Shown: in pieces, positions 38,992 through 50,269 of the stretch | How positions within the stretch are numbered: the first letter of the stretch is position 1 | Layout of the letters: each line of letters opens with the position of its first letter | From: an uncultured Thalassolituus sp. | GTDB taxonomy: Bacteria; Pseudomonadota; Gammaproteobacteria; Pseudomonadales; Oceanobacteraceae | NCBI RefSeq assembly: GCF_950066645.1 | Contig: NZ_CATMFB010000002.1 | Location: forward strand, 248,001 to 312,000 | Direction: 5' to 3' | Length of the DNA stretch: 64,000 nucleotides | Position numbers and translations under genes: made by a program | Notes under the pieces: model-generated | What the model was told of the DNA's origin: nothing | Databases searched by the model: none | The model's input: only the letters and a program-made list of their open reading frames with translations

Positions 38992-39900
38992 TTAACCGGC
39001 AGCCGGTCGCATGTACGTGATAGGTGCAGCTTCAGATTCAGTGAACTCTACAAACTCCCAGGCATCTTCATGCTTAAGCAGTTCGCGGAGCAAGCGGTTA
39101 TTCAGGCCATGACCTGATTTATAACCAACAAACTCACCAATGAGGCTGTGACCCAGGAGATAAAGGTCACCCACCGCATCAAGAATCTTGTGTTTCACAA
39201 ACTCATCGTCATAACGCAGACCGTCTTCGTTGAGTACACGGTAGTCGTCAACAACGATTGCGTTCTTAACACTGCCTCCCAGAGCCAGGTTCTTAGAACG
39301 CATGTACTCAAGGTCTTTGGTAAAACCAAAGGTACGCGCACGGCTGACTTCTTTTACATAAGAGGTAGAAGAGAAGTCGAGACTGGCTTTCTGAACACTC
39401 TGGCGGAAAACAGGGTGATCAAAATCAATCTCAAACGACACTTTAAAGCCGTTATAAGGTACGAAAGACGCAATCTTGTCGCCCTCACGGACTTCAATTT
39501 TGCGCTTGATCCGGATGAACTTCTTAGGCGCATCCTGCTCTGCGATACCCGCAGACTGGAGCAGGAAGACAAACGGGCCGGAAGAGCCATCCATGATAGG
39601 CACTTCCTGAGCGCTCAGTTCGACGATGGCGTTATCAATGCCAAGACCCGCCATTGCAGACAGCAGATGTTCTACGGTATCTACTTTGGCGTGCTCTTTA
39701 ACCAGCGTGGTAGAGAGTGTGGTCTCACCCACCTGCAGCGCATTTGCCGGAATGTCGACAACCGGTTCAAGATCAACGCGACGGAAGATAATGCCACTAT
39801 CCACCGGAGCGGGCTTAAGCGTCAGGTAGACTTTCTCTCCTGAGTGCAGGCCCACGCCGGTCGCGCGGATGGTGTTATTGAGCGTACGCTGTCGAATCAT
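38992..39900 (-). CDS. lpxC: UDP-3-O-acyl-N-acetylglucosamine deacetylase LpxC
   Basis: LpxC performs the committed step of lipid A synthesis. The 302-aa protein has the zinc ligands in [15 protein letters not shown] and [14 protein letters not shown] and the catalytic Glu and His of the family. It lies after ftsZ as in other gammaproteobacteria but has its own extended -10 promoter in the gap, plus a hairpin on each side. Confidence 0.97.
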   Translation of the reverse strand: MIRQRTLNNTIRATGVGLHSGEKVYLTLKPAPVDSGIIFRRVDLEPVVDIPANALQVGETTLSTTLVKEHAKVDTVEHLLSAMAGLGIDNAIVELSAQEVPIMDGSSGPFVFLLQSAGIAEQDAPKKFIRIKRKIEVREGDKIASFVPYNGFKVSFEIDFDHPVFRQSVQKASLDFSSTSYVKEVSRARTFGFTKDLEYMRSKNLALGGSVKNAIVVDDYRVLNEDGLRYDDEFVKHKILDAVGDLYLLGHSLIGEFVGYKSGHGLNNRLLRELLKHEDAWEFVEFTESEAAPITYMRPAAG

Positions 39901-39947
39901 CGGACATTCCTGCCATTACTGAGCATAATATATACAATCTGGCGCGC

Positions 39948-39956
39948 ATTATAACA
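39948..39956 (-). promoter_or_regulatory. Extended -10 promoter for lpxC
   Basis: Read on the minus strand, TGT-TATAAT (TGnTATAAT) lies 47 bp before the lpxC ATG. A perfect extended -10 needs little from a -35 element, and none is obvious. It would let lpxC be expressed independently of the dcw cluster. Confidence 0.6.
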
Positions 39957-39965
39957 GCAAATGAG

Positions 39966-39985
39966 GAGTGCGCCAGTGCGCACTC
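39966..39985 (-). terminator. Hairpin directly after ftsZ
   Basis: GAGTGCGC/GCGCACTC, 8 perfect bp with a 4-nt loop, begins 1 bp after the ftsZ stop. It lacks a long T tract, so it is a weak terminator or attenuator between ftsZ and lpxC. Confidence 0.6.
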
Positions 39986-39986
39986 A

Positions 39987-41174
39987 TCAGTCAGCCTGAC
40001 GACGGAGGAAAGCCGGGATATCGAGATAATCCATATCCGGGTTCGCACCAGAGTCAAGTTGACGAGCTGCATTACCTGCCTGACGGGTTACCGCCGGACG
40101 GTCAAGCTGACGATAGTCGGTACTGCCATCAGCATTACGCGGTTGAGCTGTATTATCGACAACCTTTGTCGGCTTTGGTTCCTCAACTACTTTCTCCTGG
40201 CCCAGACCAGTCGCAACAACGGTCACCCGCAGTTCGTCTGTCAGTTCAGGATCAATCACGGTACCCACAACAACGGTCGCGTTTTCAGAGGCAAACTCTT
40301 CAACAACTTCACCGACTTCACTGAACTCACCCAGAGACAGATCGAAACCAGCAGTCACGTTAACCAGAATACCTTTAGCACCACGAAGATCGACATCTTC
40401 CAGCAGCGGGCTACCAATCGCCTTTTCGGCGGCTTCGCGCGCACGGTTTTCACCAGTCGCGGTGCCTGTGCCCATCATCGCCTGTCCCATTTCGGACATC
40501 ACGGTGCGAACGTCTGCAAAGTCAACGTTGATCATACCCGGACGGGTAATCAGATCAGCAATCCCCTGAACCGCGCCCTGGAGTACATCGTTAGCTGCCT
40601 TAAACGCGTCAAGCAGGGATGTACCTTTACCAAGAACGGTAAGGAGTTTTTCATTAGGGATAGTAATCAGGGAATCCACATGCTGGGACAGGTGATCCAG
40701 ACCCTGATTAGCAATGGCCATACGCTTCTTGCCTTCAAACGGGAACGGCTTAGTCACAACCGCTACTGTCAGAATGCCCAGCTCTTTCGCCACTTCAGCT
40801 ACCACAGGTGCACCACCGGTACCGGTACCGCCACCCATGCCTGCAGTAATAAATACCATATCTGCGCCGCGCAGTGATTCTGCGATGCGCTCGCGATCTT
40901 CCATGGCAGCCTCACGACCGACATTAGGATTCGCACCAGCACCCAGACCTTTGGTCAGTCCGTTGCCTAATTGAATAACTGATCGTGCACCCACATTACG
41001 CAGAGCCTGCGCATCTGTGTTTGCACAAATAAAGTCGACGCCTTCAATCTGACCTTCGACCATGTGTTGTACTGCGTTACCGCCGCCACCGCCAACACCA
41101 ATGACTTTAATAACTGCGTTCTGTTGCAGGTCATCTGCTAACTCGAACATATCGCCTTCTCTGTTATGAGACAT
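39987..41174 (-). CDS. ftsZ: Cell division protein FtsZ
   Basis: FtsZ is the tubulin-like GTPase of the division ring. It has [17 protein letters not shown], the GTP loop [15 protein letters not shown], a disordered linker and the C-terminal FtsA/ZipA-binding peptide [14 protein letters not shown]. The start at 41174 follows a perfect AAAGGAG at 8 bp and gives 395 aa, but MFELADDLQ at 41150 is the usual family start and has AGAAGG before it. The longer open frame to 41234 overlaps ftsA and is unlikely. Confidence 0.97.
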   Translation of the reverse strand: MSHNREGDMFELADDLQQNAVIKVIGVGGGGGNAVQHMVEGQIEGVDFICANTDAQALRNVGARSVIQLGNGLTKGLGAGANPNVGREAAMEDRERIAESLRGADMVFITAGMGGGTGTGGAPVVAEVAKELGILTVAVVTKPFPFEGKKRMAIANQGLDHLSQHVDSLITIPNEKLLTVLGKGTSLLDAFKAANDVLQGAVQGIADLITRPGMINVDFADVRTVMSEMGQAMMGTGTATGENRAREAAEKAIGSPLLEDVDLRGAKGILVNVTAGFDLSLGEFSEVGEVVEEFASENATVVVGTVIDPELTDELRVTVVATGLGQEKVVEEPKPTKVVDNTAQPRNADGSTDYRQLDRPAVTRQAGNAARQLDSGANPDMDYLDIPAFLRRQAD

Positions 41175-41212
41175 AGCATTATCTCCTTTTTCCGCGCGAG
41201 TAATATTTAATA

Positions 41213-42448
41213 TTAAAAATTCTCTTTTAGCCAATCTTTTATACGGCCAAGTGGACTTTTTTTATCGTCCTGGACACGCTTATTTAATGACTTTCTGTTT
41301 TCCTGGCCAGCGGCATACAAAAGCAAGCCGACTGCCGTTGAATAAATCGGATTATTTATTACATCCGTAAGGCCACTGACACCCACCGGACGAGCAAGAC
41401 GCACTGGCATATGGAATATTTCTTCAGCGAGCTCAACAACACCTTCCATCTTAGATGTTCCGCCCGTCAGTACGATCCCGGCGGCAATAAGATCTTCGAA
41501 TCCACTGCGACGTAGTTCAGACTGAATCAGAGTAAATAATTCGTCGTATCTTGGCTCAACAACTTCGGCCAGAGCCTGCCTCGACAGGTCGCGCGGCGGA
41601 CGGTCACCCACACTTGGTACTTTGATTTTTTCGTCCGCTTTGGCGAGCTGAGTCAAGGCACAGGCGTACTTCACTTTAATTTTTTCAGCATGCTGAGTCG
41701 GGGTACGTAATGCCATCGCGATATCGTTCGTTACCTGATCACCCGCAATAGGAATGACTGCGGTATGACGGATGGCCCCTTCGGTAAAAATTGCTATGTC
41801 CGTTGTGCCACCACCGATATCAACCATGCACACGCCAAGCTCACGTTCATCATCAGTTAACACGGCATAACTTGAAGCCAGCTGCTCAAGAATAATATCG
41901 TCGGTTTCGAGGTTGCAGCGCTGCACACAACGCTCGATATTCTGAATGGCATTGACGGAGCCCGTCACCAGGTGCACCTTAGCTTCAAGGCGCACACCCG
42001 CCATCCCGACCGGTTCTTTTATTCCTTCCTGAGAGTCGACAACATACTCCTGTGGCAGCACGTGCAGAATCGCCTGATCCTGCGGGATCGCCACGGCCTG
42101 CGCAGCATCTATCACACGCTCAATATCGGTCTGGGTGACTTCCCGGTCCTTCACAGCAACGATGCCATTAGAGTTCATTGAATGGACATGACTACCTGCG
42201 ATTCCCGCATACACAGAATGGATAGTGCAGCCGGCCATTAACTCAGCTTCTTCGACTGCCCGACGAATTGAATGAACGGTGGATTCGATATTAACCACGA
42301 CGCCTTTTTTCAGGCCGCGGCTCGGACTGGTGCCCAGACCAACAACTTCAATATTGCCATCGGAATCGACCTCACCAACAATCGCTACAATTTTGGATGT
42401 GCCAATATCAAGGCCCACCATCATGCGCTTCTGCTGTACCGGACTCAT
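41213..42448 (-). CDS. ftsA: Cell division protein FtsA
   Basis: FtsA is the actin-like protein that tethers FtsZ to the membrane. The ATG at 42448 overlaps the ftsQ TAA (TAATG) behind AGGAGAAGG, giving 411 aa. It shows [17 protein letters not shown], the phosphate loops [13 protein letters not shown] and [11 protein letters not shown], and a C-terminal amphipathic targeting helix ([11 protein letters not shown]). Confidence 0.97.
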   Translation of the reverse strand: MSPVQQKRMMVGLDIGTSKIVAIVGEVDSDGNIEVVGLGTSPSRGLKKGVVVNIESTVHSIRRAVEEAELMAGCTIHSVYAGIAGSHVHSMNSNGIVAVKDREVTQTDIERVIDAAQAVAIPQDQAILHVLPQEYVVDSQEGIKEPVGMAGVRLEAKVHLVTGSVNAIQNIERCVQRCNLETDDIILEQLASSYAVLTDDERELGVCMVDIGGGTTDIAIFTEGAIRHTAVIPIAGDQVTNDIAMALRTPTQHAEKIKVKYACALTQLAKADEKIKVPSVGDRPPRDLSRQALAEVVEPRYDELFTLIQSELRRSGFEDLIAAGIVLTGGTSKMEGVVELAEEIFHMPVRLARPVGVSGLTDVINNPIYSTAVGLLLYAAGQENRKSLNKRVQDDKKSPLGRIKDWLKENF

Positions 42449-43221
42449 TAACCCTTCTCCTGCTGCGGCTGCCAACGAATGGCAGCACCTTTTCCGTATC
42501 TCAGATCGACCTCTGCTACCTGATCGGCAGGCAGACGCTTCATCACTTTAAGCAGGCGACGTGCCCGCGCTTCTATATTTTTCCGGCCCAGTGCAACGCG
42601 CCAGTTATTACTCAGATCCAGCTCAACCGAACCTGTTTCGGTAAGGCTGAGTGTGCGGACATTTACCTGCACAGGCGCCAGCGCCTGCTGTATCAGTCGA
42701 TAATCTTTTACGGCTTTATCCATATATTCGATATCGCCTTGTATAAGTGTCAGTTTATCGACATTTAAATGAGCTGGTATCGCCATTAAATCGCCACTTA
42801 TACCGATTAATTTATTACTGTTCCAAACCGCCATAGGAATATCTTCTCTGACGGTGATTTCGACATATCCGGGCCAACGCTTCTTTACCCGCACTTCCTT
42901 AATCAGGGGCATCGACAATACGTTCTCATAAACACCCTGAAGATCTGCCGAAAAGAACCCCTGACCTTTAATCCAGCCCACCTGAGAAGTAATATCCGCG
43001 GCATTCCAGACAGTTAAATCACCGGTCACCCGCACATCCTGAATCGCCCAGCGGTCAACCATTTCCCTTCCTCCGAGAAACAGACCGACCAACAGCACCG
43101 GAGCAACGACCCAACTCCAGTGAACCGACCTGATCCAGGCTGGCACATGCCATTCCCGACGGGCCGCTTTTTCAGGACGACGTGTCGCGCCCCGCTGCGC
43201 CGCACGCTTTTTACTGGCCAT
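42448..43221 (-). CDS. ftsQ: Cell division protein FtsQ
   Basis: FtsQ is a bitopic divisome protein that binds FtsL and FtsB. A basic cytoplasmic tail ([19 protein letters not shown]) precedes one membrane helix (WSWVVAPVLLVGLFLGG) and a periplasmic POTRA domain (VRVTGDLTVWNAADITSQV). The ATG at 43221 behind AGGG gives 257 aa; an upstream TTG frame is not used in the family. It overlaps ddlB by 11 bp. Confidence 0.94.
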   Translation of the reverse strand: MASKKRAAQRGATRRPEKAARREWHVPAWIRSVHWSWVVAPVLLVGLFLGGREMVDRWAIQDVRVTGDLTVWNAADITSQVGWIKGQGFFSADLQGVYENVLSMPLIKEVRVKKRWPGYVEITVREDIPMAVWNSNKLIGISGDLMAIPAHLNVDKLTLIQGDIEYMDKAVKDYRLIQQALAPVQVNVRTLSLTETGSVELDLSNNWRVALGRKNIEARARRLLKVMKRLPADQVAEVDLRYGKGAAIRWQPQQEKG

Positions 43222-44137
43222 AACGCCCTGCAGCTTCTTCAAGCAGGCGGACCACCAGAGCCTGGAATGTCATTCCCGCCGCTTTTGCCGCCATCGGCAC
43301 CAGACTATGATCGGTCATACCGGGACTGGTATTGGCTTCGAGCAACCAGAAATCTCCTGCTTCATCCTGCATCACATCAATACGACCCCAACCCTGTACC
43401 CCGAGGACATTGAACGCTTTTACCGCAAGTGCCTGCAGAGCAGCTTCTTCATCTGCATCCAGACCACAGGGCAACAGATACTGCGTGTCATTTGACTGAT
43501 ATTTTGCGTCGTAGTCGTAGAATTCATGACTGGTCTTGAGCTGAATAACCGGTAGCGCTTCACCATCAATCACTGCCACGGTAAATTCACGTCCCTGCAC
43601 CCAACGTTCTGCCAGAACCAGGCCATCGTACTGACAGGCGAATTCATAACTGGCACTTAACTCATCCGGATTGTGCACCCGACGCATTCCAATACTTGAG
43701 CCTTCGCGCGCCGGTTTCACAATGGCGTTTGATCCCAGGGCAATATCGATCGCTTTCCAGTCAGAAGACTGATCCAACAGAAATGCCGGCGGTGTCGGGA
43801 GCCCAGCCGCCTGCCAGATAAGTTTGGTCCGCCACTTATCCATAGCCAGCGCTGACGCCATAACGCCACTGCCGGTATATGGCTTATTCAACCACTCGAG
43901 TACTCCCTGAATGGTGCCGTCTTCACCACCCCTGCCGTGCAGGGCAATAAAAGCAATATCAAATTCAGCATCCGTCAGTTGCGAAATCGCATGGTCACGG
44001 ATGTCAATGGAAATAACATCTGCACCGGCGCCTTTCAGAGCGTTAAATACAGCTGCGCCACTGCGCAATGAAACTTCGCGCTCCGCAGAGGTTCCGCCCA
44101 TCAGTACTGCTATTTTTCCCAGAGACGCGACTGTCAT
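43211..44137 (-). CDS. ddlB: D-alanine-D-alanine ligase B
   Basis: Ddl joins two D-Ala for the peptidoglycan stem peptide. This ATP-grasp enzyme (308 aa from ATG 44137, ATGA overlap with murC) has [47 protein letters not shown] and the C-terminal ENTS-like metal site [12 protein letters not shown]. Position between murC and ftsQ is conserved. Confidence 0.96.
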   Translation of the reverse strand: MTVASLGKIAVLMGGTSAEREVSLRSGAAVFNALKGAGADVISIDIRDHAISQLTDAEFDIAFIALHGRGGEDGTIQGVLEWLNKPYTGSGVMASALAMDKWRTKLIWQAAGLPTPPAFLLDQSSDWKAIDIALGSNAIVKPAREGSSIGMRRVHNPDELSASYEFACQYDGLVLAERWVQGREFTVAVIDGEALPVIQLKTSHEFYDYDAKYQSNDTQYLLPCGLDADEEAALQALAVKAFNVLGVQGWGRIDVMQDEAGDFWLLEANTSPGMTDHSLVPMAAKAAGMTFQALVVRLLEEAAGRYGQ

Positions 44138-45588
44138 TTCTTCATCTCCCCGAGCCACTCAGGTAATTCCTGCGTCAGTTTTGTCGCAATGCCACCGATA
44201 TCTCCTGCGCCTTGTGTGAGCAGAAGGTCGCCGGCTTTGAGTACACTGGTGAGTGGTCCCTGCAGGGATTCATCCCGCTCGATAAAAATCGGATCGAGAT
44301 TGCCTCGCTGACGAATGCTTCCACACAGTGAGCGACCGTCAGCTCCAGCGATCGGCTTTTCTCCGGCGGGGTACACATCCATAAGAATCAGAACGTCTGC
44401 GTCATTGAGAACCCGGACGAAATCCTCGTAAAGATCACGGGTGCGTGTGTAGCGATGCGGCTGAAATACCATGACCAGGCGACGCTCAGGAAAACCTTTA
44501 CGGATAGCATCAATGGTGACTTCGAGCTCGCGGGGATGATGGCCATAATCATCAACCAGCATGACATCACCACCAGCGACCGGAAATTCTCCACAGACGG
44601 TGAAACGACGTCCGACGCCCGCGAAGTTTTCGAGCGCAGTGACAATGGCTTTCTCGTCGACACCTTCGTCTTCTGCGACAGCAATCGATGCCAGCGCGTT
44701 AAGCACATTGTGACGACCAGGCATACGCATACGGATCGCGAGTGCCTGTTCTTTTCCGGGGCGATGCACATTGAAGTAAGTAAACATACCTTCCTGGCGC
44801 AGGTCAGTCGCACGGTAATCGGCATCGTCTGAAAAACCATATGTCACGATCTGACGACCAATACGCGGAAGAATGCTGCGCACATGCTCGTCATCAATAC
44901 AGACAACGGCCAGACCGTAAAATGGCAGGTTATGCAGAAATTCAACAAAGGTATTTTTCAGCTGCTCAAAATCGCCGCCGTACGTACTCATGTGATCGGC
45001 ATCGATATTTGTCACAATCGAAACCATAGGTTGCAGATGCAGGAAGCTCGCATCACTCTCATCGGCTTCAGCAACCAGATAGCGGCTCAATCCAAGACGC
45101 GCATTCGTGCCTGCACTGTTCAGTTTTCCGCCGATCACAAACGTCGGATCAAGCTGCGCCTCAGCCAGTACTGATGTCACCAGACTGGTGGTCGTTGTTT
45201 TGCCATGTGTTCCGGCAACAGCGATGCCGTGGCGGAAACGCATCAGTTCAGCAAGCATTTCTGCACGGCGGACAACAGGAACGCGGCGCTCAATTGCCGC
45301 GCTCACTTCAGGATTTTCGTGATCAATTGCCGTAGACACGACCAGCACATCGGCTTCTTCAATGTTTGCTTCAGAGTGCCCGATCATAACCGTGGCACCG
45401 AGTGTACGAAGACGCTCGGTCACCACAGATTCTTTCAGGTCAGAGCCCGTAATACGGTAACCCTGATTCAGCAGCACTTCGGCAATACCACACATACCGG
45501 CTCCGCCTATGCCGACAAAATGAATGACGCGGATACGGCGCATTTCTGGAATCATATTCACTAACTTTGGTGTACGTTTATTGCTCAC
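44134..45588 (-). CDS. murC: UDP-N-acetylmuramate-L-alanine ligase MurC
   Basis: MurC adds L-Ala to UDP-MurNAc. The 484-aa protein has the nucleotide-sugar loop [17 protein letters not shown] and the ATP loop [13 protein letters not shown] 45588 is chosen because a perfect AGGAGG ends 7 bp before it; the TTG two codons upstream would abut that site. It overlaps the murG stop by 11 bp. Confidence 0.96.
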   Translation of the reverse strand: MSNKRTPKLVNMIPEMRRIRVIHFVGIGGAGMCGIAEVLLNQGYRITGSDLKESVVTERLRTLGATVMIGHSEANIEEADVLVVSTAIDHENPEVSAAIERRVPVVRRAEMLAELMRFRHGIAVAGTHGKTTTTSLVTSVLAEAQLDPTFVIGGKLNSAGTNARLGLSRYLVAEADESDASFLHLQPMVSIVTNIDADHMSTYGGDFEQLKNTFVEFLHNLPFYGLAVVCIDDEHVRSILPRIGRQIVTYGFSDDADYRATDLRQEGMFTYFNVHRPGKEQALAIRMRMPGRHNVLNALASIAVAEDEGVDEKAIVTALENFAGVGRRFTVCGEFPVAGGDVMLVDDYGHHPRELEVTIDAIRKGFPERRLVMVFQPHRYTRTRDLYEDFVRVLNDADVLILMDVYPAGEKPIAGADGRSLCGSIRQRGNLDPIFIERDESLQGPLTSVLKAGDLLLTQGAGDIGGIATKLTQELPEWLGEMKK

Positions 45589-46648
45589 GGGCAAACCTCC
45601 TCACCTGTGCCACTACCTGATCAGTCGCATCGGTCATTGCCAGTCCCCGTGCCCGGGCGGCCATGTCACGCAGTAACGCCCGGTCGTTATTCAATTGCTG
45701 CCACTGCTCTGCCAGCCATTCGGAAGTCAGCTCACTCTGCTGACGGATCATTGCTGCGCCATCACGTTGCAGGTACTGAGCATTCGCGGTCTGGTGATCA
45801 TCAACGGCATGTGGAAAAGGAACAAAAATCGCAGCACATCCCGCCGCTGCAATTTCCGACACCGTGAGAGCGCCAGAACGACATACGATAAGGTCTGCCC
45901 ACTGATAAGCGGCCGCCATATCATCAATAAATGCAGTAACGTCAGCGCTGACGCCCGCTGATTTATAGTCTTCAGACATCTGCCCGATATTGCGTTTGCC
46001 AACCTGATGACGAAGTTCCGGACGCAGGGGCTCCGGAATTAATTTCATGGCACCCAGCACCGCTTCATTCAGTGCAACTGCACCGAGACTTCCACCCACG
46101 ACGAGCACCCTGAGGCGCCCGTCGTTCATCTCGCGATGTTCAGGTGCCGGAATAGAAAGCACTTCTTTACGCACCGGGTTGCCCGTCACGAGTGCGTTAT
46201 CAAGTGCGCCCGGGAAGGCCTGCATAGTGACGTCTGATATTTTTTGCAAAAGCCTGTTGGTCATACCCGCTCTGGCATTCTGCTCATGAATCAGAAGTGG
46301 AATTCCTTTCAGCCAGGCGGCCACACCACCCGGCCCGGTTGCATACCCACCGAGTCCGACGACTGCCAGTGGTTTAAGTTCGCGCATTATTTTTGCTGCT
46401 GCGCGGACTGCACGGGATATTCTCAGAGGGGATTTAAGAATGCCGAGCTTACCTTTACCCCGCAATCCGGCGATATCAATGGTATGAAGTGGAAAGCCAT
46501 TGACCGGAACGAGATCGGCCTCTATACCAGCGGCAGTACCAAGCCAGTGAATTTCGTACCCCTGCTCAGCCAGAGCATGTGCGACTGCGAGCGCCGGGAA
46601 CACATGACCACCCGTTCCACCGGCCATCATCAGTACGACCTTACTCAT
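45578..46648 (-). CDS. murG: UDP-GlcNAc:lipid I N-acetylglucosaminyltransferase MurG
   Basis: MurG converts lipid I to lipid II on the cytoplasmic face. The 356-aa protein shows the N-terminal [15 protein letters not shown] loop, [15 protein letters not shown], the UDP-GlcNAc site around [16 protein letters not shown] and the [15 protein letters not shown] block. Its ATG overlaps the ftsW stop by 8 bp. Confidence 0.97.
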   Translation of the reverse strand: MSKVVLMMAGGTGGHVFPALAVAHALAEQGYEIHWLGTAAGIEADLVPVNGFPLHTIDIAGLRGKGKLGILKSPLRISRAVRAAAKIMRELKPLAVVGLGGYATGPGGVAAWLKGIPLLIHEQNARAGMTNRLLQKISDVTMQAFPGALDNALVTGNPVRKEVLSIPAPEHREMNDGRLRVLVVGGSLGAVALNEAVLGAMKLIPEPLRPELRHQVGKRNIGQMSEDYKSAGVSADVTAFIDDMAAAYQWADLIVCRSGALTVSEIAAAGCAAIFVPFPHAVDDHQTANAQYLQRDGAAMIRQQSELTSEWLAEQWQQLNNDRALLRDMAARARGLAMTDATDQVVAQVRRFAREQ

Positions 46649-47822
46649 CGTCAGCCTCCCCGGATTTTTCTTCGCCGGTGATTACTTCCCCGGCGTGTTC
46701 AGCAACCTGAGTTTCATAGGCTATGCGCATAACAATACCGACCATAGCGCAGCACATCATCAGGCTACTGCCGCCATAACTATAAAAAGGAAGAGTCAGA
46801 CCTTTTGTCGGTAACAGACCGGTATTTACGCCCAGATTAATCACCACCTGCAGACCCAGCAGTGAAGCAATTCCTACCGCAACATAGGAGGCATACATCA
46901 TGCCCTGACGCTGTGCCGCCCATGAAATCTGCCATATTTTTCCAATCAGAAATGCGAGCAGCCCAAGAGCAGCAGCCGCACCCAACAGACCGGTTTCTTC
47001 CGCCCAGATCGCGAATACAAAATCCGTATGTGCTTCAGGCAGATAGAAAAGTTTCTGAACACTTTCACCAAAACCAACACCGAACAGCTCACCCCGGCCG
47101 AACGCAATCAGAGACTGAGTAAGCTGGTAACCTGTGCCATAAACGTGCTCCGGAGACCATGGATCCATATAGGCGAGAAGGCGCTGCATCCGGTAGTCTT
47201 CGCCGGTCACCACGATACTGCTCAGGATCAGCGTCGCGAATGTCAGCAGGAAGAACTGCCCCGCTTTTACCCCACCAAGAAACAGCATGATCATGGCAGA
47301 GCCCATCAGTACAACAACGGCTCCGAAATCAGGTTCGAGAAGGAGAAGAACAACCATAGCCGCCAGAATACCCAGAGGCTTAAGGAAGCCTGACCACTGG
47401 CTTTTTACTTCTGCTTCACGTCTGACCAGGTAGCCTGCGACATAAAAAACCGCGCCGAGTTTAGCGATCTCAGACGCCTGAATTTTAATCAGACCGAGGT
47501 TGAGCCAACGCTGGCTGCCATTCACTTCATGACCAATGCCAGGGACAAACACCAGAATCAACCCGATAAACCCGCCGATCAGCAGCAGCACATCAAATTT
47601 CGCCCAACGCGCCAGTGAAATCTGCGATACCAGAAACATCACACTCACACCAAGAATCAGATAGACCGCATGACGGATCGTAAAATAGAAAGAATTCCCC
47701 GTCAGGTATTCCCCAACACCCGTTGACGCTGATGCAACCATCATCCAGCCCAGTACCAGCAGAGCCAGCCAGGGGTAAAAAACGGAGCTGTTATGTTGCC
47801 AGCTGACAGGAGCGAAATTCAT
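46641..47822 (-). CDS. ftsW: Septal peptidoglycan polymerase FtsW
   Basis: FtsW is the SEDS-family glycosyltransferase of the divisome, acting with FtsI. The ATG at 47822 (ATGA overlap with murD) gives 393 aa with about ten membrane helices, including the SEDS blocks GINGSQRWLNLG-like HEVNGSQRWLNLGLIKIQASE and FVFAIWAEETGLLGA, and the C-terminal GLTLPFYSYGGSS. The TTG frame reported further upstream lies inside murD. Confidence 0.96.
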   Translation of the reverse strand: MNFAPVSWQHNSSVFYPWLALLVLGWMMVASASTGVGEYLTGNSFYFTIRHAVYLILGVSVMFLVSQISLARWAKFDVLLLIGGFIGLILVFVPGIGHEVNGSQRWLNLGLIKIQASEIAKLGAVFYVAGYLVRREAEVKSQWSGFLKPLGILAAMVVLLLLEPDFGAVVVLMGSAMIMLFLGGVKAGQFFLLTFATLILSSIVVTGEDYRMQRLLAYMDPWSPEHVYGTGYQLTQSLIAFGRGELFGVGFGESVQKLFYLPEAHTDFVFAIWAEETGLLGAAAALGLLAFLIGKIWQISWAAQRQGMMYASYVAVGIASLLGLQVVINLGVNTGLLPTKGLTLPFYSYGGSSLMMCCAMVGIVMRIAYETQVAEHAGEVITGEEKSGEADDE

Positions 47823-49177
47823 TCCAGCCCCCCCACGCACTGGCAATAGTGCTCACCACGATGAACGTAATTGCGGAACTGATCAAAACTGGCACAGGCA
47901 GGCGACAGAAGCACAATATCTCCGGCGACTGAGTGTTCAGCTGCATATTCAACCGCTTCATCCAGGGTTTCGTACAGACTGGTTTCTGCCCGCCCTGCAA
48001 GGTCGCCCTGTATTTTTTTTCTGTCAGCACCAAACAGCAGCACTTCGGCCACAGGATGTTTTTCGCACACCTCAGCCAGTTCTACGAAGTCCTGCCCTTT
48101 ACCTTCGCCGCCAGCAATCAGCCAGATACGTCCTGCCAGACCATGACTCAGCCCTTTCACGGCTGCAACGGTCGACCCGACGTTGGTTCCTTTCGAGTCG
48201 TTAAAATAATCCACTCCGGAAATACGGCTGATCCACTGACAGCGATGAGCCAGACCGGGATAGTTCACCAGTGCTGACAGACAGCGACGGACGTCCATCC
48301 CAAGCGCATCAATAATCGCAAGGGCCGCCAGCGCATTGGCAATATTATGCCCACCACGTATTTTCAGATCCGAGGCAGGTAGCAGTGCGTCCTCGCCTCG
48401 TGCCAGCCAGAGTGCACCGTCTTTTTCGAGCGTACCGAAATCACTTTCCGCCGCGGCATCCAGACCAAAAGAACGTTGAGGGGCAGACGCACTCTGCTGT
48501 GGCAGGCTCTGCTCATCGTCCCGGTTCACAACAATGGTTTGCGCTCCCTGAAAAATACGTTGCTTCGCGGCCTGATATCCATCCATTCCCTCATAGCGAT
48601 CCATATGATCGGGAGAGACATTCAGAATCACTGCAACCTGTGCTCCCAGGTTCCGTGTGGTTTCAAGCTGAAAACTGGACAGTTCAAGCACGTAAAAGTC
48701 AGTATTTTTTTCCTGTTCGAGAAGTTCCAGAGCTGGAGTACCGAGATTGCCTCCAGCAACCGCCTGCTTTCCTGATGCATTAATCAGCTCATTAACCAGC
48801 GTGGTGACTGTACTTTTTCCATTCGAACCTGTGATAGCAATCACGGGACGCTCTGCCACTTCGTGGAACAGCTGGATATCACCCGACACAGTGACTCCCC
48901 GCGCCTCAGCTTCGCGGAATACCTGCGTCTGAACTGAAATACCCGGAGAGACCAGAAGTTCATCGTACTGACAGAGAAGATCCGTTGTTAATTCGCCCAG
49001 ATGAATATCATTGGCAGGAAACTCTGTGCGGATGGCTGTCAGTCCCGGCAACTCACTTCGCGTATCGCAGAGAGTGAAATCGAGACCATGTTTCTTGCAG
49101 AAACGAGCGCACGACAGACCCGTCAGGCCCAGCCCGATGATCAGATAACGTTTATTTCTGTGCGCTTCAGTCAACAT
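47819..49177 (-). CDS. murD: UDP-N-acetylmuramoylalanine-D-glutamate ligase MurD
   Basis: MurD adds D-Glu to the UDP-MurNAc-L-Ala intermediate. The 452-aa protein has the N-terminal loop YLIIGLGLTGLSCARF, ATP loop ITGSNGKSTVTTLV, and the C-terminal domain with GGEGKGQDF and LLSPACASFDQF. The start codon has only a weak ribosome binding site, 7 bp after mraY. Confidence 0.96.
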   Translation of the reverse strand: MLTEAHRNKRYLIIGLGLTGLSCARFCKKHGLDFTLCDTRSELPGLTAIRTEFPANDIHLGELTTDLLCQYDELLVSPGISVQTQVFREAEARGVTVSGDIQLFHEVAERPVIAITGSNGKSTVTTLVNELINASGKQAVAGGNLGTPALELLEQEKNTDFYVLELSSFQLETTRNLGAQVAVILNVSPDHMDRYEGMDGYQAAKQRIFQGAQTIVVNRDDEQSLPQQSASAPQRSFGLDAAAESDFGTLEKDGALWLARGEDALLPASDLKIRGGHNIANALAALAIIDALGMDVRRCLSALVNYPGLAHRCQWISRISGVDYFNDSKGTNVGSTVAAVKGLSHGLAGRIWLIAGGEGKGQDFVELAEVCEKHPVAEVLLFGADRKKIQGDLAGRAETSLYETLDEAVEYAAEHSVAGDIVLLSPACASFDQFRNYVHRGEHYCQCVGGLE

Positions 49178-49184
49178 ATTTTTC

Positions 49185-50267
49185 TCAACGGATCTTAAGA
49201 GTTGCCAGACCGATCAACACCAGGATGATGGTAATAATCCAGAACCGGACAATGACACGCGGCTCTGGCCAGCCTTTCAGTTCAAAGTGATGGTGCAGCG
49301 GTGCCATACGGAAAATCCGGCGCCCCGTCATCTTGAATGACGCCACCTGCAGGATGACGGAAACCGTTTCGGCGACAAAAATCCCGCCCATGATAAAAAG
49401 TACAATTTCCTGACGGACCACCACAGCGACAATCCCCAGTGCAGCACCCAATGCCAGTGAACCGACGTCACCCATAAATACCTGAGCGGGATACGTGTTA
49501 AACCAGAGAAACCCTATCCCTGCGCCCACCATAGCTGCGCAGAACACAACCAATTCACCTGCGCCGGCGATATAGGGAATGTGCAGATAGCTGGCAAAAT
49601 TCACGTTACCTGCCAGGTAAGCGCAGACCCCAAGAGCTGCCGACACCATAACCGTTGGCATAATCGCCAGACCATCAAGACCATCCGTCAGGTTAACGGC
49701 GTTGCTCGATCCGACGACAACGAAATACGTAAGCACAACAAACATCACCCCAAGCTGTGGCATGACGTCTTTAAGGAATGGCACAACCAGTTGTGTTTCC
49801 TGCGGGCTCTGGGCTGAATAAAACAGGTAAGCACCTGCAATCAGAGCCAGTACGGATTGCCAGAAATACTTCCAGCGTGCTGGCAGACCCCGGGAATTTT
49901 TCTCAACAACCTTGCGGTAATCATCAACCCAGCCAATAGCACCGAATGCCAGGGTGACGAGTAACACCAGCCAGACGAAACGATTTTCCAGATCACCCCA
50001 GAGGAGTGTGCTCACTGCAATTGACAGCAGAATCAGAGCACCGCCCATCGTCGGTGTTCCGGCCTTGCTCAGATGAGATTTCGGGCCAACTTCGCGGATC
50101 GCCTGACCAATCTGATATTCACGCAACTTCCGGATAACAACAGGACCAAGTACCAATGCGACAATCAGTGCGGTCACCACTGAAAATATTGCTCTCAGCG
50201 TCAGATAGTTCACCACTCCGAATCCGGAATGAAACTGTGCCAACCATTCTCCAAGCCAAAGCAGCAT
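49185..50267 (-). CDS. mraY: Phospho-N-acetylmuramoyl-pentapeptide transferase MraY
   Basis: MraY attaches phospho-MurNAc-pentapeptide to undecaprenyl phosphate, forming lipid I. The 360-aa protein has about ten membrane helices, the aspartate motif GWVDDYRKV, the [10 protein letters not shown] loop and the C-terminal [14 protein letters not shown] block. It follows murF by 2 bp. Confidence 0.97.
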   Translation of the reverse strand: MLLWLGEWLAQFHSGFGVVNYLTLRAIFSVVTALIVALVLGPVVIRKLREYQIGQAIREVGPKSHLSKAGTPTMGGALILLSIAVSTLLWGDLENRFVWLVLLVTLAFGAIGWVDDYRKVVEKNSRGLPARWKYFWQSVLALIAGAYLFYSAQSPQETQLVVPFLKDVMPQLGVMFVVLTYFVVVGSSNAVNLTDGLDGLAIMPTVMVSAALGVCAYLAGNVNFASYLHIPYIAGAGELVVFCAAMVGAGIGFLWFNTYPAQVFMGDVGSLALGAALGIVAVVVRQEIVLFIMGGIFVAETVSVILQVASFKMTGRRIFRMAPLHHHFELKGWPEPRVIVRFWIITIILVLIGLATLKIR

Positions 50268-50269
50268 AA

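Noticed and set aside
39148-40877. Two long plus-strand frames opposite lpxC and ftsZ
   Set aside because: Both lie wholly against essential conserved genes and have the composition of antisense shadows.
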